Shown: positions 33,348-41,391 of the stretch, in pieces
Layout of the letters: every line of letters starts with the position of its first letter
Numbering within the stretch: position 1 is the first letter of the stretch
Assembly: GCA_035250245.1 (NCBI GenBank)
Contig: DATFFH010000088.1
Span: 62,001-126,000, forward strand
Length of the DNA stretch: 64,000 nucleotides
Origin: Luteimonas_C sp035250245
Lineage (GTDB): Bacteria; Pseudomonadota; Gammaproteobacteria; Xanthomonadales; Xanthomonadaceae
Direction of reading: 5' to 3'
Position numbers and translations under genes: made by a program
The notes under the pieces: model-generated
What the model was told of the DNA's origin: nothing
The model's input: the letters and a program-made list of their open reading frames with translations, nothing else
The model's database searches: none

Positions 33348-33805
33348 GCGGCGTTCGAAGAAGGAAGTGGGCGCGGCGGGCGGCCGTGCAGGAATGAGCT
33401 TGCGGGGTCGATGGTGAACAGGCCCGCGATGGCGGTGCGTCCGAGCAGCATCGGGAACAGCATCGCGCCGCGGTTTGTCAGATTGATTTCGATCTCGCGC
33501 TCGCAGCCGGCCAGGCGCAGCGGCGTGCGCAGGAACACGCGGCGCTCGCGGCCGCCGCCGGAGTCGATCACGTCGCGCTCGTCGTGCACCGGCGCCTGCG
33601 CTTCGACGACCAATCCGCGCGCCTTGCCGTGGCTCAAACGGAACCCGACCCAGGGCGCGCCGGCCTCGACGAAACGCCACAAGTCATCCACGTGCAAGGC
33701 CGAACTGCGCGCGCCGCTATCGACCTTCGCCCGCAGCCTCGGAATGCCCAATTCCGGCAGGGCCACCCATTCGCGCCAGCCTAGGGTGACGAGCGAATCG
33801 GGCAT
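33344..33805 (-). CDS. RimB-type retropepsin-like protease
   Basis: The protein has 153 residues. GGAG lies about 8 bases before the ATG. The Zn-protease/RimB fold shows LGWREWVALPELGIPRLRAKVDSGARSSALHV, with DSGA as the aspartyl-protease-like motif (about 28-31), then LTNRGAMLFPMLLGRTAI. It overlaps rimK (ATGA), so translation is coupled. In Pseudomonas, RimB removes or limits glutamate tails added by RimK. The older family name is ATP-dependent zinc protease, although the active site suggests an Asp protease. Confidence 0.87.
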   Translation of the reverse strand: MPDSLVTLGWREWVALPELGIPRLRAKVDSGARSSALHVDDLWRFVEAGAPWVGFRLSHGKARGLVVEAQAPVHDERDVIDSGGGRERRVFLRTPLRLAGCEREIEINLTNRGAMLFPMLLGRTAIAGLFTIDPASSFLHGRPPRPLPSSNAA

Positions 33806-33825
33806 AACGGACTCCGGAGATGATT

Positions 33826-33849
33826 ACGGCGACCGCGCAGGGTCGCCGT
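33826..33849 (-). terminator. Hairpin between tRNA-Gly and the rimB-like gene
   Basis: ACGGCGACC/GGTCGCCGT pair around a 6-base loop directly after the tRNA. No T-run follows, so some read-through into rimB-rimK is likely. Confidence 0.6.
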
Positions 33850-33858
33850 TGTCGCGTT

Positions 33859-33932
33859 TGGAGCGGGTGATGGGAATCGAACCCACGCTAGCAGCTTGGG
33901 AAGCTGCAGTTCTACCATTGAACTACACCCGC
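33859..33932 (-). tRNA. tRNA-Gly (anticodon CCC)
   Basis: A full cloverleaf: acceptor GCGGGTG/CACCCGC, D-arm GTTC/GAAC, anticodon stem GCAGC/GCTGC with loop TTCCCAA (CCC), T-arm GTGGG-TTCGATT-CCCAT. Discriminator T is followed by an encoded CCA. It reads GGG codons. Confidence 0.97.
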
Positions 33933-33987
33933 GATTCGCCGCCAGTCTATGCCCCGATAAGTGGGCTGGCAACGCGCCGACTCCTTC

Positions 33988-34155
33988 CTTCCCCCACCGG
34001 GAGAAGGTGGCGCGCAGCGCCGGATGAGGGTTCGGCGAAGCGACGGCTGGTTCCGATGTCTTATTTGGAATCGCGAGCCGACGATTCCCCGTTTCGTCGC
34101 CCGGTTTCGCTTCGCCGGACCCTCACCCCAACCCCTCTCCCGCTGGGAGAGGGGC
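33988..34155. repeat. CCCCACCGGGAGAAGG / CCCTCTCCCGCTGGGAGAGG repeat (family D)
   Basis: Two short hairpins at each end (33989-34008 and 34131-34153) enclose GCGCAGCGCCGGATGAGGGT and its rough inverse. It fills the space between tRNA-Gly and the esterase stop. Confidence 0.75.
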
Positions 34156-34169
34156 TTATACGCAGATAC

Positions 34170-36011
34170 TCAGAAACCCTTGCCTAGCGTGGCGAACACG
34201 CTGGCGTTGTTGCCGCCTTCCTGGCCCAGAGTGACGCTGGCGCCGACGTTCGCGTCCAGGCCGAACAGTTTGGAGCGGGCGCCCAGTTGCAGCGTGCCGT
34301 AGTCGCGGTCGATACCGATGCCGGGCACCGCGTAATTGCCGGTGCCGGGCAGCGATTGCACGCGGCCGAAGGCTTCCTTCGCCGGATCTTCGAACTCGCG
34401 GTCGTAGGTCAGGCGCGCGTACGGCGTCAGGTGATCGTTGATCGCATAGCTCGCCTGCCAGCCGGCACGGCCGATCAGCGAATCGAACTTCTGATCGGGG
34501 AAAGCGAGCGAGGTGGACAGGGACGGGTCGTTTTCGGCATAGCCGTCCACGTCGATCTGCTGCGACAGCACGCCGACCACCGGGCCGTGGCGCAGCTTGC
34601 CTTCGCCGAACTCCCAACCGGCCTCGGCGCCGACGCTCAGGTTGTCGCCGTCGGGCGAACCGTGATGAGCGCGGGTCACCTGGTCCAGGCGCACTTTGCG
34701 CGTCACGTCGTAGGCCAGCTGGGTGTAGCTGATCTGCGCGTTCGCCCACAGGCCGCCGTCGCTTTGCCAGCCGATGAAGCCGCCGATGCTGGTGTCTTTC
34801 TGGTCGAAATCGCCGCCGCGGCTGCCGAAGTCGATCTTCTGCCGGCCGTAGCCCGCGAAAGCGCCGTAGACGAGGTTGCCGCTGGCCCAGTCGATGCCGA
34901 AGGTCAGGGTCGGGCCGCCGCCGTCGAAGCCGGCGCCGGTGCCGCGATCGTGGTCGTAACGCTGGCTGTCGCCGCGCACGTCCGCCCACCAGCGCATGCC
35001 GTCCGCCTTGCTCGCGCCCAGCACATGCGCCGACACGCGGTCCGCGCGCGCGCGGCCCACGTTCGAGGCCGAGTACGGCAACAGCGCGATCTTGCGCGGA
35101 CCTTCCAAAGTCGCCAGCGCGTAGTCGGCCAGGATCCGGTGCGCCTTGCTGGACGGATGCACGCCGTCGGCGAACGCGTAGGTTTCCGGCGCGCTCGGAT
35201 TCACATAATTGAGTGGACTGCAGGTGACCGACGAAGCGGTGATCTGCGGATTGCAGGCCGTACCGGTGACATTGGTGATGCCGAACGGCGTGGGATTGGC
35301 CACGACCTCGCGGATCAAGGTGAACGTATCCAGCGGAATGAAGCGCACGCCGGCCGAAGCCAGACCTGCGTACAGCGCATTGTTGTACGTGGTCGCCAGC
35401 TGCGTGCCGGCTGCCTGCTGCGCCGGGCCGCCGGCGCGGAACTGCGGAGTCTGGCCCAGATCCGGCACGTTCGGCACCAGGATGTAGCGCGCGCCGGCCG
35501 ATTGCAGCGCGGCCGCCACGCCCACTTCGGAAGCGACGGCGTTCGGAATGGTCGGCACCGGCGGCGCGCCCCCGGCGACCGTGAACAGATCGTTGGCGCC
35601 GCCCCACACGGTGTACAGCGCGCGCGGATCGGCGCGGCCGCCGTTCGCGGCGAGGTAATTCGAAGTCTGCGTGGCCAGCGACGGGATCGGCCCGAGCGCG
35701 CCGCTGGTATTGGTGCCGGTGCGGGCGCCGCCGACGGCGTAGTTGGTGCCGCCCTGGTTGGCGCTGGTGGCGTTGGTGCCGTAGTAATCGGCCACGAATT
35801 CCGACCAGACCCAGGTGGGATTGGTGCTGAAGCGGCCGATCAGCGCGCCGTTCGGGCCGACCGCGCCGATCAACGCCGGCCGGAAATGGCCCGAATCGGT
35901 CAGGCTGTCGCCGATGAAGACGGTTTGGGAAAAGGTCTGCGCCATGGCCGGCGCGGCGACGAAAGCGAGCGCGGCGGCGAGCGAGGTGCGGACGGGACGG
36001 AAGGACTTCAT
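34170..36011 (-). CDS. GDSL-type autotransporter esterase
   Basis: The protein has 613 residues. The signal peptide (MKSFRPVRTSLAAALAFVAAP) is followed by a GDSL hydrolase passenger: block I FIGDSLTDSGH with nucleophile Ser36, GGTNYAVGGA, block III VWGGANDLF, and block V DGVHPSSKAH carrying the Asp/His. The C-terminal ~270 residues form a 12-strand autotransporter barrel that ends in Phe (TLGKGF). It resembles EstA/EstP-type esterases that stay on the cell surface and hydrolyse lipid or ester substrates. It stands alone, between tRNA-Gly and thiS. Confidence 0.94.
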   Translation of the reverse strand: MKSFRPVRTSLAAALAFVAAPAMAQTFSQTVFIGDSLTDSGHFRPALIGAVGPNGALIGRFSTNPTWVWSEFVADYYGTNATSANQGGTNYAVGGARTGTNTSGALGPIPSLATQTSNYLAANGGRADPRALYTVWGGANDLFTVAGGAPPVPTIPNAVASEVGVAAALQSAGARYILVPNVPDLGQTPQFRAGGPAQQAAGTQLATTYNNALYAGLASAGVRFIPLDTFTLIREVVANPTPFGITNVTGTACNPQITASSVTCSPLNYVNPSAPETYAFADGVHPSSKAHRILADYALATLEGPRKIALLPYSASNVGRARADRVSAHVLGASKADGMRWWADVRGDSQRYDHDRGTGAGFDGGGPTLTFGIDWASGNLVYGAFAGYGRQKIDFGSRGGDFDQKDTSIGGFIGWQSDGGLWANAQISYTQLAYDVTRKVRLDQVTRAHHGSPDGDNLSVGAEAGWEFGEGKLRHGPVVGVLSQQIDVDGYAENDPSLSTSLAFPDQKFDSLIGRAGWQASYAINDHLTPYARLTYDREFEDPAKEAFGRVQSLPGTGNYAVPGIGIDRDYGTLQLGARSKLFGLDANVGASVTLGQEGGNNASVFATLGKGF

Positions 36012-36155
36012 TACGAGTTCTCTCCTGAATCGGGTGGGTCCGGATCCCTTCGGTACGGCACCGGATGTTAGCGAATCGTTTCACGAAGCCCCGGCTCGCT
36101 CAAGCGTGACCGATGGGTCAGAGTCCGGCGCTGGCCGCATTCATAGCCGGCGCGC

Positions 36156-36161
36156 GACAAT
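36156..36161 (+). promoter_or_regulatory. -10-like GACAAT directly before thiS
   Basis: GACAAT ends six bases before the ATG of thiS, with only GGCGGC between; a leaderless start is predicted. There is no thi-box (TPP riboswitch) in the 156-base gap upstream. Confidence 0.45.
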
Positions 36162-36167
36162 GGCGGC

Positions 36168-36371
36168 ATGGACATCCTCTTGAACGGCGACCCGGTGTCG
36201 CTGACCGATCCCGCCTCCACCGTCGCCGCCCTGCTCGCCTCTCAAGGTCTTGCCGAACGCCGCGTCGCGGTCGAAGTCAACGGCGAAATCGTCCCGCGCG
36301 GCCGGCATGGCGAACACCAGTTGCAAGCCGGCGACAAGGTCGAAATCGTCCATGCCCTCGGCGGCGGCTGA
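36168..36371 (+). CDS. thiS: Sulfur carrier protein ThiS
   Basis: The protein has 67 residues and is a ubiquitin-like sulfur carrier for thiazole synthesis. It starts MDILLNGDP and ends in the Gly-Gly tail (ALGGG) that is adenylated by ThiF and charged with sulfur. VAVEVNGEIVPR matches the ThiS beta-grasp core. thiG follows after a family-B repeat and its own likely promoter. Confidence 0.94.
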   Translation: MDILLNGDPVSLTDPASTVAALLASQGLAERRVAVEVNGEIVPRGRHGEHQLQAGDKVEIVHALGGG

Positions 36372-36375
36372 TCGC

Positions 36376-36459
36376 TTTTGTAGAGTCGAGCCTGCTCGAC
36401 TGCTCTTCGATCGGGCGCGATGGAGCCAAAAGCATTCGAGCAGACTCGACTCTACGAAA
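36376..36459. repeat. GTAGAGTCGAGCCTGCTCGAC palindrome (family B)
   Basis: Arms TTTTGTAGAGTCGAGCCTGC and AGCAGACTCGACTCTACGAAA frame a variable centre. Other copies are at 42562-42647 and 61224-61299. Confidence 0.9.
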
Positions 36460-36485
36460 GCCGCGCCCGCCCATCTGCAACCTGC

Positions 36486-36491
36486 GATAAT
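36486..36491 (+). promoter_or_regulatory. -10-like GATAAT directly before thiG
   Basis: GATAAT ends six bases before the thiG ATG (CCCGCG between), and no Shine-Dalgarno is present. It matches the spacing at thiS and dusB. Confidence 0.5.
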
Positions 36492-36497
36492 CCCGCG

Positions 36498-37295
36498 ATG
36501 ACTCTTCCCAACCCGCCCGATGACGCCCTGATCATCGCCGGCAAGTCCTACCGTTCCCGCCTGCTCACCGGCACCGGCAAATTCAAAGACCTGGACGAAA
36601 CCCGCCGCGCCACCGAGGCCGCCGGCGCGGAAATCGTCACCGTCGCGATCCGCCGCACCAACATCGGCCAAAATCCCGGCGAGCCGAATCTACTCGACGT
36701 GCTGCCGCCGGACCGCTACACGATCCTGCCCAATACCGCCGGCTGCTACACCGCCGACGACGCGGTGCGCACCTGCCGCCTGGCGCGCGAGCTGCTCGAC
36801 GGCCACAAACTCACCAAGCTCGAAGTGCTGGGCGATCAGAAGACGCTGTTCCCGGACGTCGTCCAGACGTTGAAGGCGGCCGAGATATTGGTCGCCGACG
36901 GCTTCGACGTGATGGTCTACACCAGCGACGATCCGATCCTGGCCAAGCGCCTGGAGGAAATCGGCTGCGTGGCGGTGATGCCGCTGGCCGCGCCGATCGG
37001 TTCGGGCCTGGGCATCCAGAACAAATGGAACCTGATCGAGATCGTCGAGAACGCGAAAGTGCCGATCATCGTCGACGCCGGCGTGGGCACCGCTTCCGAT
37101 GCGGCGATCGCGATGGAACTGGGCTGCGACGGCGTACTGATGAACACCGCCATCGCCGGCGCCAAGGATCCGGTGCTGATGGCGCACGCGATGAAGCTGG
37201 CGGTGGAATCCGGCCGCGCCGCTTTCCGCGCCGGACGCATTCCGCGCAAACGCTACGCCAGCGCTTCGTCGCCGGTGGATGGGTTGATCGGCTGA
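36498..37295 (+). CDS. thiG: Thiazole synthase ThiG
   Basis: The protein has 265 residues and is a cytoplasmic TIM-barrel enzyme that builds the thiazole phosphate from DXP, dehydroglycine and ThiS thiocarboxylate. Markers are SRLLTGTGKFKD, AIRRTNIGQ, PNTAGCYTADDAV, the catalytic Lys in TKLEVLGD, GCVAVMPLAAPIGSG and VDAGVGTASDAAIAMELG. ATG 36498 fits the family N-terminus; a longer reading runs through the repeat. It forms a small thiamine locus with thiS; other thi genes are not in the window. Confidence 0.97.
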   Translation: MTLPNPPDDALIIAGKSYRSRLLTGTGKFKDLDETRRATEAAGAEIVTVAIRRTNIGQNPGEPNLLDVLPPDRYTILPNTAGCYTADDAVRTCRLARELLDGHKLTKLEVLGDQKTLFPDVVQTLKAAEILVADGFDVMVYTSDDPILAKRLEEIGCVAVMPLAAPIGSGLGIQNKWNLIEIVENAKVPIIVDAGVGTASDAAIAMELGCDGVLMNTAIAGAKDPVLMAHAMKLAVESGRAAFRAGRIPRKRYASASSPVDGLIG

Positions 37296-37322
37296 TGGTC
37301 GTGAGCGGAGCTTCCCGCATCG

Positions 37323-37463
37323 CTCCCTCTCGCCCAACGGCTTTATCGTTGGGGGAGAGGGCTGGGGTGAGGGGGGCTTTTGCTTCTGCTTTAGAAGCAA
37401 CAGCAAGATCAAGATCCCCCCTCACCCCAACCCTCTCCCCCGGCTGCGCCGGGGGAGAGGGAG
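37323..37463. repeat. CCCTCTCGCCC...GGGGGAGAGGG inverted repeat (family D)
   Basis: CCCTCTCGCCCAACG/CGTTGGGGGAGAGGG on the left and CCCTCTCCCCCGGC/GCCGGGGGAGAGGG on the right form hairpins. GGGGTGAGGGGGG and CCCCCCTCACCCC between them also pair. Confidence 0.85.
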
Positions 37464-37494
37464 TAGAGCCGCGGCTGCGCCGGGGATCGGCGCG

Positions 37495-38220
37495 ATGATC
37501 GATCCCGCCGACAAGACGGCACAAGCCAAGCCCTATACCGCCGAACCCGGAAAGCGGCGCATCCGCAGCTTCGTACTGCGCCAGGGGCGCTTCACGCCGG
37601 CGCAACAGCGCGCGTTCGACGAGCTGTGGCCGCGCTTCGGTTTGGAATTCCAGGGCGAACCGCGCGATTTCGACGATGCCTTCGGCCGCAAAGCCAAGCG
37701 CGTGCTCGAAATCGGCTTCGGCAACGGCGAAGCGCTGCGCTATGCCGCGGCGCACGATCCGGAGCGCGACTACATCGGCATCGAAGTGCACGCTCCTGGC
37801 GTCGGCCGTTTGCTCAATGGTTTGGCCGCCGACGGCAGCGATCACGTGCGCCTCTACCATTACGACGCGGTCGAAGTGCTGGAGCGAGAGATCGCGGACG
37901 GCTCCTTGGACGAAATCCGCATCTACTTCCCCGATCCCTGGCACAAGAAGCGCCACAACAAGCGCCGCCTGCTCAAACCCGAGTTCGCCGCGCTGCTGGT
38001 CCGCAAGCTCGCGCCCGGCGGCCGCTTGCACCTGGCCACCGATTGGCGGGACTATGCAGAGCAGATGTGGGAGGTGCTCGACGCCGCCGAAGGCCTGCAC
38101 AACCAGGCCGGGCCGGGCGGGCACGTGGAGCGGCCGCCGTGGCGGCCGCAGACGCATTTCGAATCGCGCGGCCAGCGCCTGGGCCACGAAGTCTTCGACC
38201 TGCTGTACGACCGGACCTGA
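37495..38220 (+). CDS. trmB: tRNA (guanine-46-N7)-methyltransferase TrmB
   Basis: The protein has 241 residues. The SAM site is VLEIGFGNGEAL; the family signature IYFPDPWHKKRHNKRRLL and the RLHLATDWRDYAEQM block are clear. The N-terminal region RRIRSFVLRQGRFT is typical. It places m7G46 in the tRNA variable loop. It follows a family-D repeat after thiG and precedes an SLC13-type transporter by 14 bases. Confidence 0.96.
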   Translation: MIDPADKTAQAKPYTAEPGKRRIRSFVLRQGRFTPAQQRAFDELWPRFGLEFQGEPRDFDDAFGRKAKRVLEIGFGNGEALRYAAAHDPERDYIGIEVHAPGVGRLLNGLAADGSDHVRLYHYDAVEVLEREIADGSLDEIRIYFPDPWHKKRHNKRRLLKPEFAALLVRKLAPGGRLHLATDWRDYAEQMWEVLDAAEGLHNQAGPGGHVERPPWRPQTHFESRGQRLGHEVFDLLYDRT

Positions 38221-38234
38221 GATAACTCCGACAC

Positions 38235-40082
38235 ATGGACAGCGCGCTGCTCCTCACCGCCGACATGAAGCTCGTACTCGGGCTGGTCGGCCTGACGATG
38301 GCGCTGTTCCTGTTCGACCGGATCCGCGCCGACGTGGTCGCGCTGGTGGTGCTGGTGCTGCTGGGCCTGACCGGCCTGGTCGCGCCGGAAGACTTGTTCG
38401 GCGGTTTCTCCGGCGGCGCGGTGATCAGCGTGATCTCGACCATGATCCTGGGCGCCGGCCTGGAACGCACCGGCGCGCTGAACCGCCTGGCCGCCTGGCT
38501 GCTGCGGCGCGCGCACGGCGTCGAACAGCGCTTGCTGCTGCTGACCACCGCGGTGGCAGGCCTGAATTCCTCGATCATGCAGAACCCGTCGGTGATGGCG
38601 CTGTACCTGCCGGTCGCTTCGCGCTTGAGTTCGCGCACCGGTTTGGCGCTGTCGCGGCTGTTGCTGCCGATCGCGGCGGCGATCGTGATGGGCGGCGCGC
38701 TGACCATGGTCGGCAATTCGCCGCTGATCCTGCTCAACGACCTGCTCGTCTCGGCCAACAGCAACTTGCCCTCGGGCGCGGCCGCGCTGCAGCCGCTGCA
38801 GATGTTCGCGCCGTTCCCGATCGGCGTCGCGCTGCTGGCCGCTTCGCTGCTGTACTTCCGCTACTACGGCGACAAGCGTTTGAGCGATGAGAGCGAAGGC
38901 GGGGTGACTCCGGCGCGCACCGAAAGCTATTTCGCCCGCGCCTACGGCATCGAGGGCGACGTGTTCGAGCTCACGGTCAGCGCCGACAGCCCGCTGGTGG
39001 GCATGTCGCTGGGCGAAGCGGAAAACCTGCGCGGCGCGCCGCTGCTGCTGGCACTGAAGACCGGCAACGAATCGCGGCTGGCGCCGCCAGCGGACGCGCG
39101 CATCTGGGTCGGCAGCGTGCTCGGCGCGATGGGGCCGCGCGACAAAGTGGCCGACTTCGCCCAGAACCAGTTCCTGCGCATGAGCACCCGCCTGCGCGAG
39201 TTCCGCGATCTCTTCAATCCCAGCCGCGCCGGCATTTCCGAAGCGGTGGTGCCGCCGACATCGAAATTCATCGGCAAGACTTCGGCCGATCTGCAATTGC
39301 GCAAGCAGGCCGGGATCAGCCTGCTGGCGATCAACCGCGACAAGGACGTGATCCGCGACAACGTGCGCCAAGTGCCGCTGCGCGCCGGCGACATGCTGGT
39401 GCTGCACAGCATCTGGCAGGACCTGGGCGAAGCCGCGGCGACCAAGGATTTCGTGGTCGTCACAGACTACCCGAAAGGCGAACAGCGGCCGCACAAGTTC
39501 AAGATCGCGATGACCATCTTCGCGATCACCATGCTGCTGGCGTTGAGCTCGCGCATCCCGGTGTCGATCGCGCTGATGACCGGCGTGGCCGGCATGCTGA
39601 TCGCCGGCGTGCTGCACATCGACGAGGCCTACGCCGCGATCAACTGGAAGACCGTATTCCTGATGGCCTGCCTGATCCCCTTGGGCTGGGCGATGGATTC
39701 CAGCGGCGCGGCGGCCTGGGTCGCGGGGCACACCTTGGCGCGATTGCCGGAAGGATTGCCGGTATGGGTGCTCGAAATCGCGGTCGGCGTGCTGACGACG
39801 GCGTTCTCGCTGGTGATCAGCCATGTCGGCGCGACGATCGTGATGGTGCCGATGGCGGTCAACCTGGCCTTGGCCGCGGGCGGCAACCCGACCGCGTTCG
39901 CCTTGATCGTGGCGCTGTCGGCTTCGAACAACTTCATGACCGCATCCAATCCGGTGATGTCGATGATCACCGGCCCGGCTGGTTATTCGTCGAAAGAACT
40001 GTGGAAGATCGGCGGGCCATTGGCCTTGATCTATATCGCGATATCGGTGCTGGCCGTCAACGTGATGTTCTGGGGAAAATGA
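38235..40082 (+). CDS. SLC13/DASS-type anion symporter with two RCK_C domains
   Basis: The protein has 615 residues. Two sets of membrane helices (about 10-215 and 430-615) flank a cytoplasmic insert with two TrkA-C (RCK_C) modules (FELTVSADSPLVGMSLGEAE...; KFIGKTSADLQLRKQAGISL...). Substrate-loop motifs are NSSIMQNPSVMALYLP, the TMVGNSPLILLNDLL of repeat 1, and SASNNFMTASNPV of repeat 2. Family members import sulfate, phosphate or dicarboxylates with Na+; the substrate here is not evident. The RCK_C modules may gate it by binding a nucleotide or metabolite. A secreted HbpS-like gene follows four bases after the stop. Confidence 0.88.
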   Translation: MDSALLLTADMKLVLGLVGLTMALFLFDRIRADVVALVVLVLLGLTGLVAPEDLFGGFSGGAVISVISTMILGAGLERTGALNRLAAWLLRRAHGVEQRLLLLTTAVAGLNSSIMQNPSVMALYLPVASRLSSRTGLALSRLLLPIAAAIVMGGALTMVGNSPLILLNDLLVSANSNLPSGAAALQPLQMFAPFPIGVALLAASLLYFRYYGDKRLSDESEGGVTPARTESYFARAYGIEGDVFELTVSADSPLVGMSLGEAENLRGAPLLLALKTGNESRLAPPADARIWVGSVLGAMGPRDKVADFAQNQFLRMSTRLREFRDLFNPSRAGISEAVVPPTSKFIGKTSADLQLRKQAGISLLAINRDKDVIRDNVRQVPLRAGDMLVLHSIWQDLGEAAATKDFVVVTDYPKGEQRPHKFKIAMTIFAITMLLALSSRIPVSIALMTGVAGMLIAGVLHIDEAYAAINWKTVFLMACLIPLGWAMDSSGAAAWVAGHTLARLPEGLPVWVLEIAVGVLTTAFSLVISHVGATIVMVPMAVNLALAAGGNPTAFALIVALSASNNFMTASNPVMSMITGPAGYSSKELWKIGGPLALIYIAISVLAVNVMFWGK

Positions 40083-40086
40083 CCCG

Positions 40087-40557
40087 ATGAAGCGCTTATT
40101 GCCTCTCTTGTTGTGCCTGGCGTTCCTGCCCTCCGCATCGGCCGCGGAAAACTTCATCGCCCGCAAATCGGTGAGCCTGGACGCGGCCAAGCGACTGGTC
40201 GCCGCCGCGGAAAGCGAAGCGGCCAAGCGCGGCCTGAAAGTCAGCATCGCGGTGCTGGACGAGGCCGGGCGGCTGCTGCATTTCTCGCGCATGGACGGCA
40301 CGTCCAATTCCACCGTCGACGTCGCCGTCCGCAAAGCCGAGCACGCGGTCAACTTCCGCCGCGATACGGTTTTCCATCAGGACCTGTTGTCCAAGGGCAA
40401 CAACGTCGTGCTCGGCCTGCCGCATAGCCTGCCGATCGAAGGCGGGCTGATGCTGAAAGTCGGCGAGGAAGTGGTGGGCGCCGTCGGCGTATCGGGCGCG
40501 CAATCCAGTATCGATGCCGAGATCGCGCGCGCCGGTATGAAGGCCGCCGGGTTTTAG
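40087..40557 (+). CDS. Secreted GlcG/HbpS-family protein
   Basis: The protein has 156 residues. A signal peptide (MKRLLPLLLCLAFLPSASAA) precedes a GlcG/HbpS (DUF336) fold: LDAAKRLVAAAESEAAKRGL, IAVLDEAGRLLHFSRMDG, RKAEHAV, and GLPHSLPIEGGLML ending VGVSGAQSS. HbpS of Streptomyces binds heme and senses oxidative stress; GlcG relatives are of unknown role. It lies four bases after the anion transporter, so the two are probably co-transcribed. Confidence 0.88.
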   Translation: MKRLLPLLLCLAFLPSASAAENFIARKSVSLDAAKRLVAAAESEAAKRGLKVSIAVLDEAGRLLHFSRMDGTSNSTVDVAVRKAEHAVNFRRDTVFHQDLLSKGNNVVLGLPHSLPIEGGLMLKVGEEVVGAVGVSGAQSSIDAEIARAGMKAAGF

Positions 40558-40561
40558 CCTC

Positions 40562-40668
40562 CGCTTTTCGTAGGAGCGGCTTTAGCCGCGAGCTTTTTCT
40601 CCCGAAATCGCTGCAGTGTCGCGATTTGACGAAAAAGCTCGCGGCTAAAGCCGCTCCTACGAAAAGCG
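40562..40668. repeat. GTAGGAGCGGCTTTAGCCGC palindrome (family A)
   Basis: Perfect arms CGCTTTTCGTAGGAGCGGCT and its inverse, with the inner AAATCGC...GCGATTT hairpin. It separates two convergent genes and could terminate both. Confidence 0.93.
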
Positions 40669-40674
40669 AATCCG

Positions 40675-41034
40675 TTATGCGGCCAGGACCACGTCGCCGC
40701 CATGCACCATGACCTCGACGGCACGCAAATAAGCGCCACGACAAGGCCCAGCCACGCACTCGCCGCTCTCCAGCGCGAAGCTGGCCCCGTGCGACGCGCA
40801 CACCAGATGCCCCTCCTTGCTTTTCAGGAACCGGCCCGGAGCCCAATCCAGACGCCGGCCGGCGTGCGGACACACATTCAGCCAGGCGCGGACGCGATCG
40901 GCGTCCCGATACAGGATCAGGGATTCGGCATCGCCGTCCAGGTCGGCCTCGACCTCCGCGAAGCCGCCATCCTCGATCTCCGCTAGGCCGATCAGCCGCT
41001 GCCGGCCGCCGTCGGATCGGCTGTCATCAAACAT
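40675..41034 (-). CDS. Rieske [2Fe-2S] protein
   Basis: The protein has 119 residues. ATG 41034 has AAGGAG 7 bases upstream. The cluster ligands are Cys-x-His in NVCPHAGRRLDW and Cys-x2-His in LVCASHGASFAL, spaced about 20 residues as in ferredoxin-type Rieske domains. It is cytoplasmic with no signal or membrane anchor. It resembles the small electron carriers of dioxygenase systems or NirD-like proteins; no oxygenase is next to it. The partner is unknown. Confidence 0.9.
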   Translation of the reverse strand: MFDDSRSDGGRQRLIGLAEIEDGGFAEVEADLDGDAESLILYRDADRVRAWLNVCPHAGRRLDWAPGRFLKSKEGHLVCASHGASFALESGECVAGPCRGAYLRAVEVMVHGGDVVLAA

Positions 41035-41118
41035 TAACAATCTCCTTACAACTGCCCCGAGGCGCTGTCCGATACTTGCCGCCCGCCCTCGGGCCGCATT
41101 CTGTCACGACCGTTGCCG

Positions 41119-41385
41119 ATGACCGCCTTCCGCTTCCACCGCGATTCCATCCGCTGGGCCTTCGCGCCGCGCAAACCGCGCCATCCGCTGTTGCGCATCG
41201 CTTTTGGACTGGTCGGGCTGGCGTTGCTGGCGGTGTTGCTGGTATTCGGCGTGTTCGTCGGCGCGGCGATGCTGGGTGCGGGCCTGCTGATCAAGCTCTG
41301 GCGCCAGCGCGGCAAGCCCGTCGCCGCGGACAAGAAAGTCGTCGAAGGCGAATACCGCGTCGTCGGCAAGCCTTTGCTGCGCTAA
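41119..41385 (+). CDS. Small membrane protein of unknown function
   Basis: The protein has 88 residues. ATG 41119 is chosen over an upstream TTG. A basic, aromatic N-terminus (FRFHRDSIRWAFAPRKPRH) leads to one long or two short membrane helices (about 28-55: IAFGLVGLALLAVLLVFG VFVG...) and a charged tail ending VVEGEYRVVGKPLLR. It lies six bases before an FAH-family gene, so the two are likely co-transcribed. The family is not recognised. Confidence 0.75.
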   Translation: MTAFRFHRDSIRWAFAPRKPRHPLLRIAFGLVGLALLAVLLVFGVFVGAAMLGAGLLIKLWRQRGKPVAADKKVVEGEYRVVGKPLLR

Positions 41386-41391
41386 CCCGCC

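Noticed and set aside
34170..36011. Antisense frames of 300 to 600 codons opposite long genes
   Set aside because: High GC creates long stop-free shadows; they are rich in Arg, Ala, Gly and His and lack motifs, while the opposite frames show clear families.
36012..36167. TPP riboswitch before thiS
   Set aside because: No CTGAGA and ACCTGA/GGATAATGCC-type thi-box blocks are visible in the gap.
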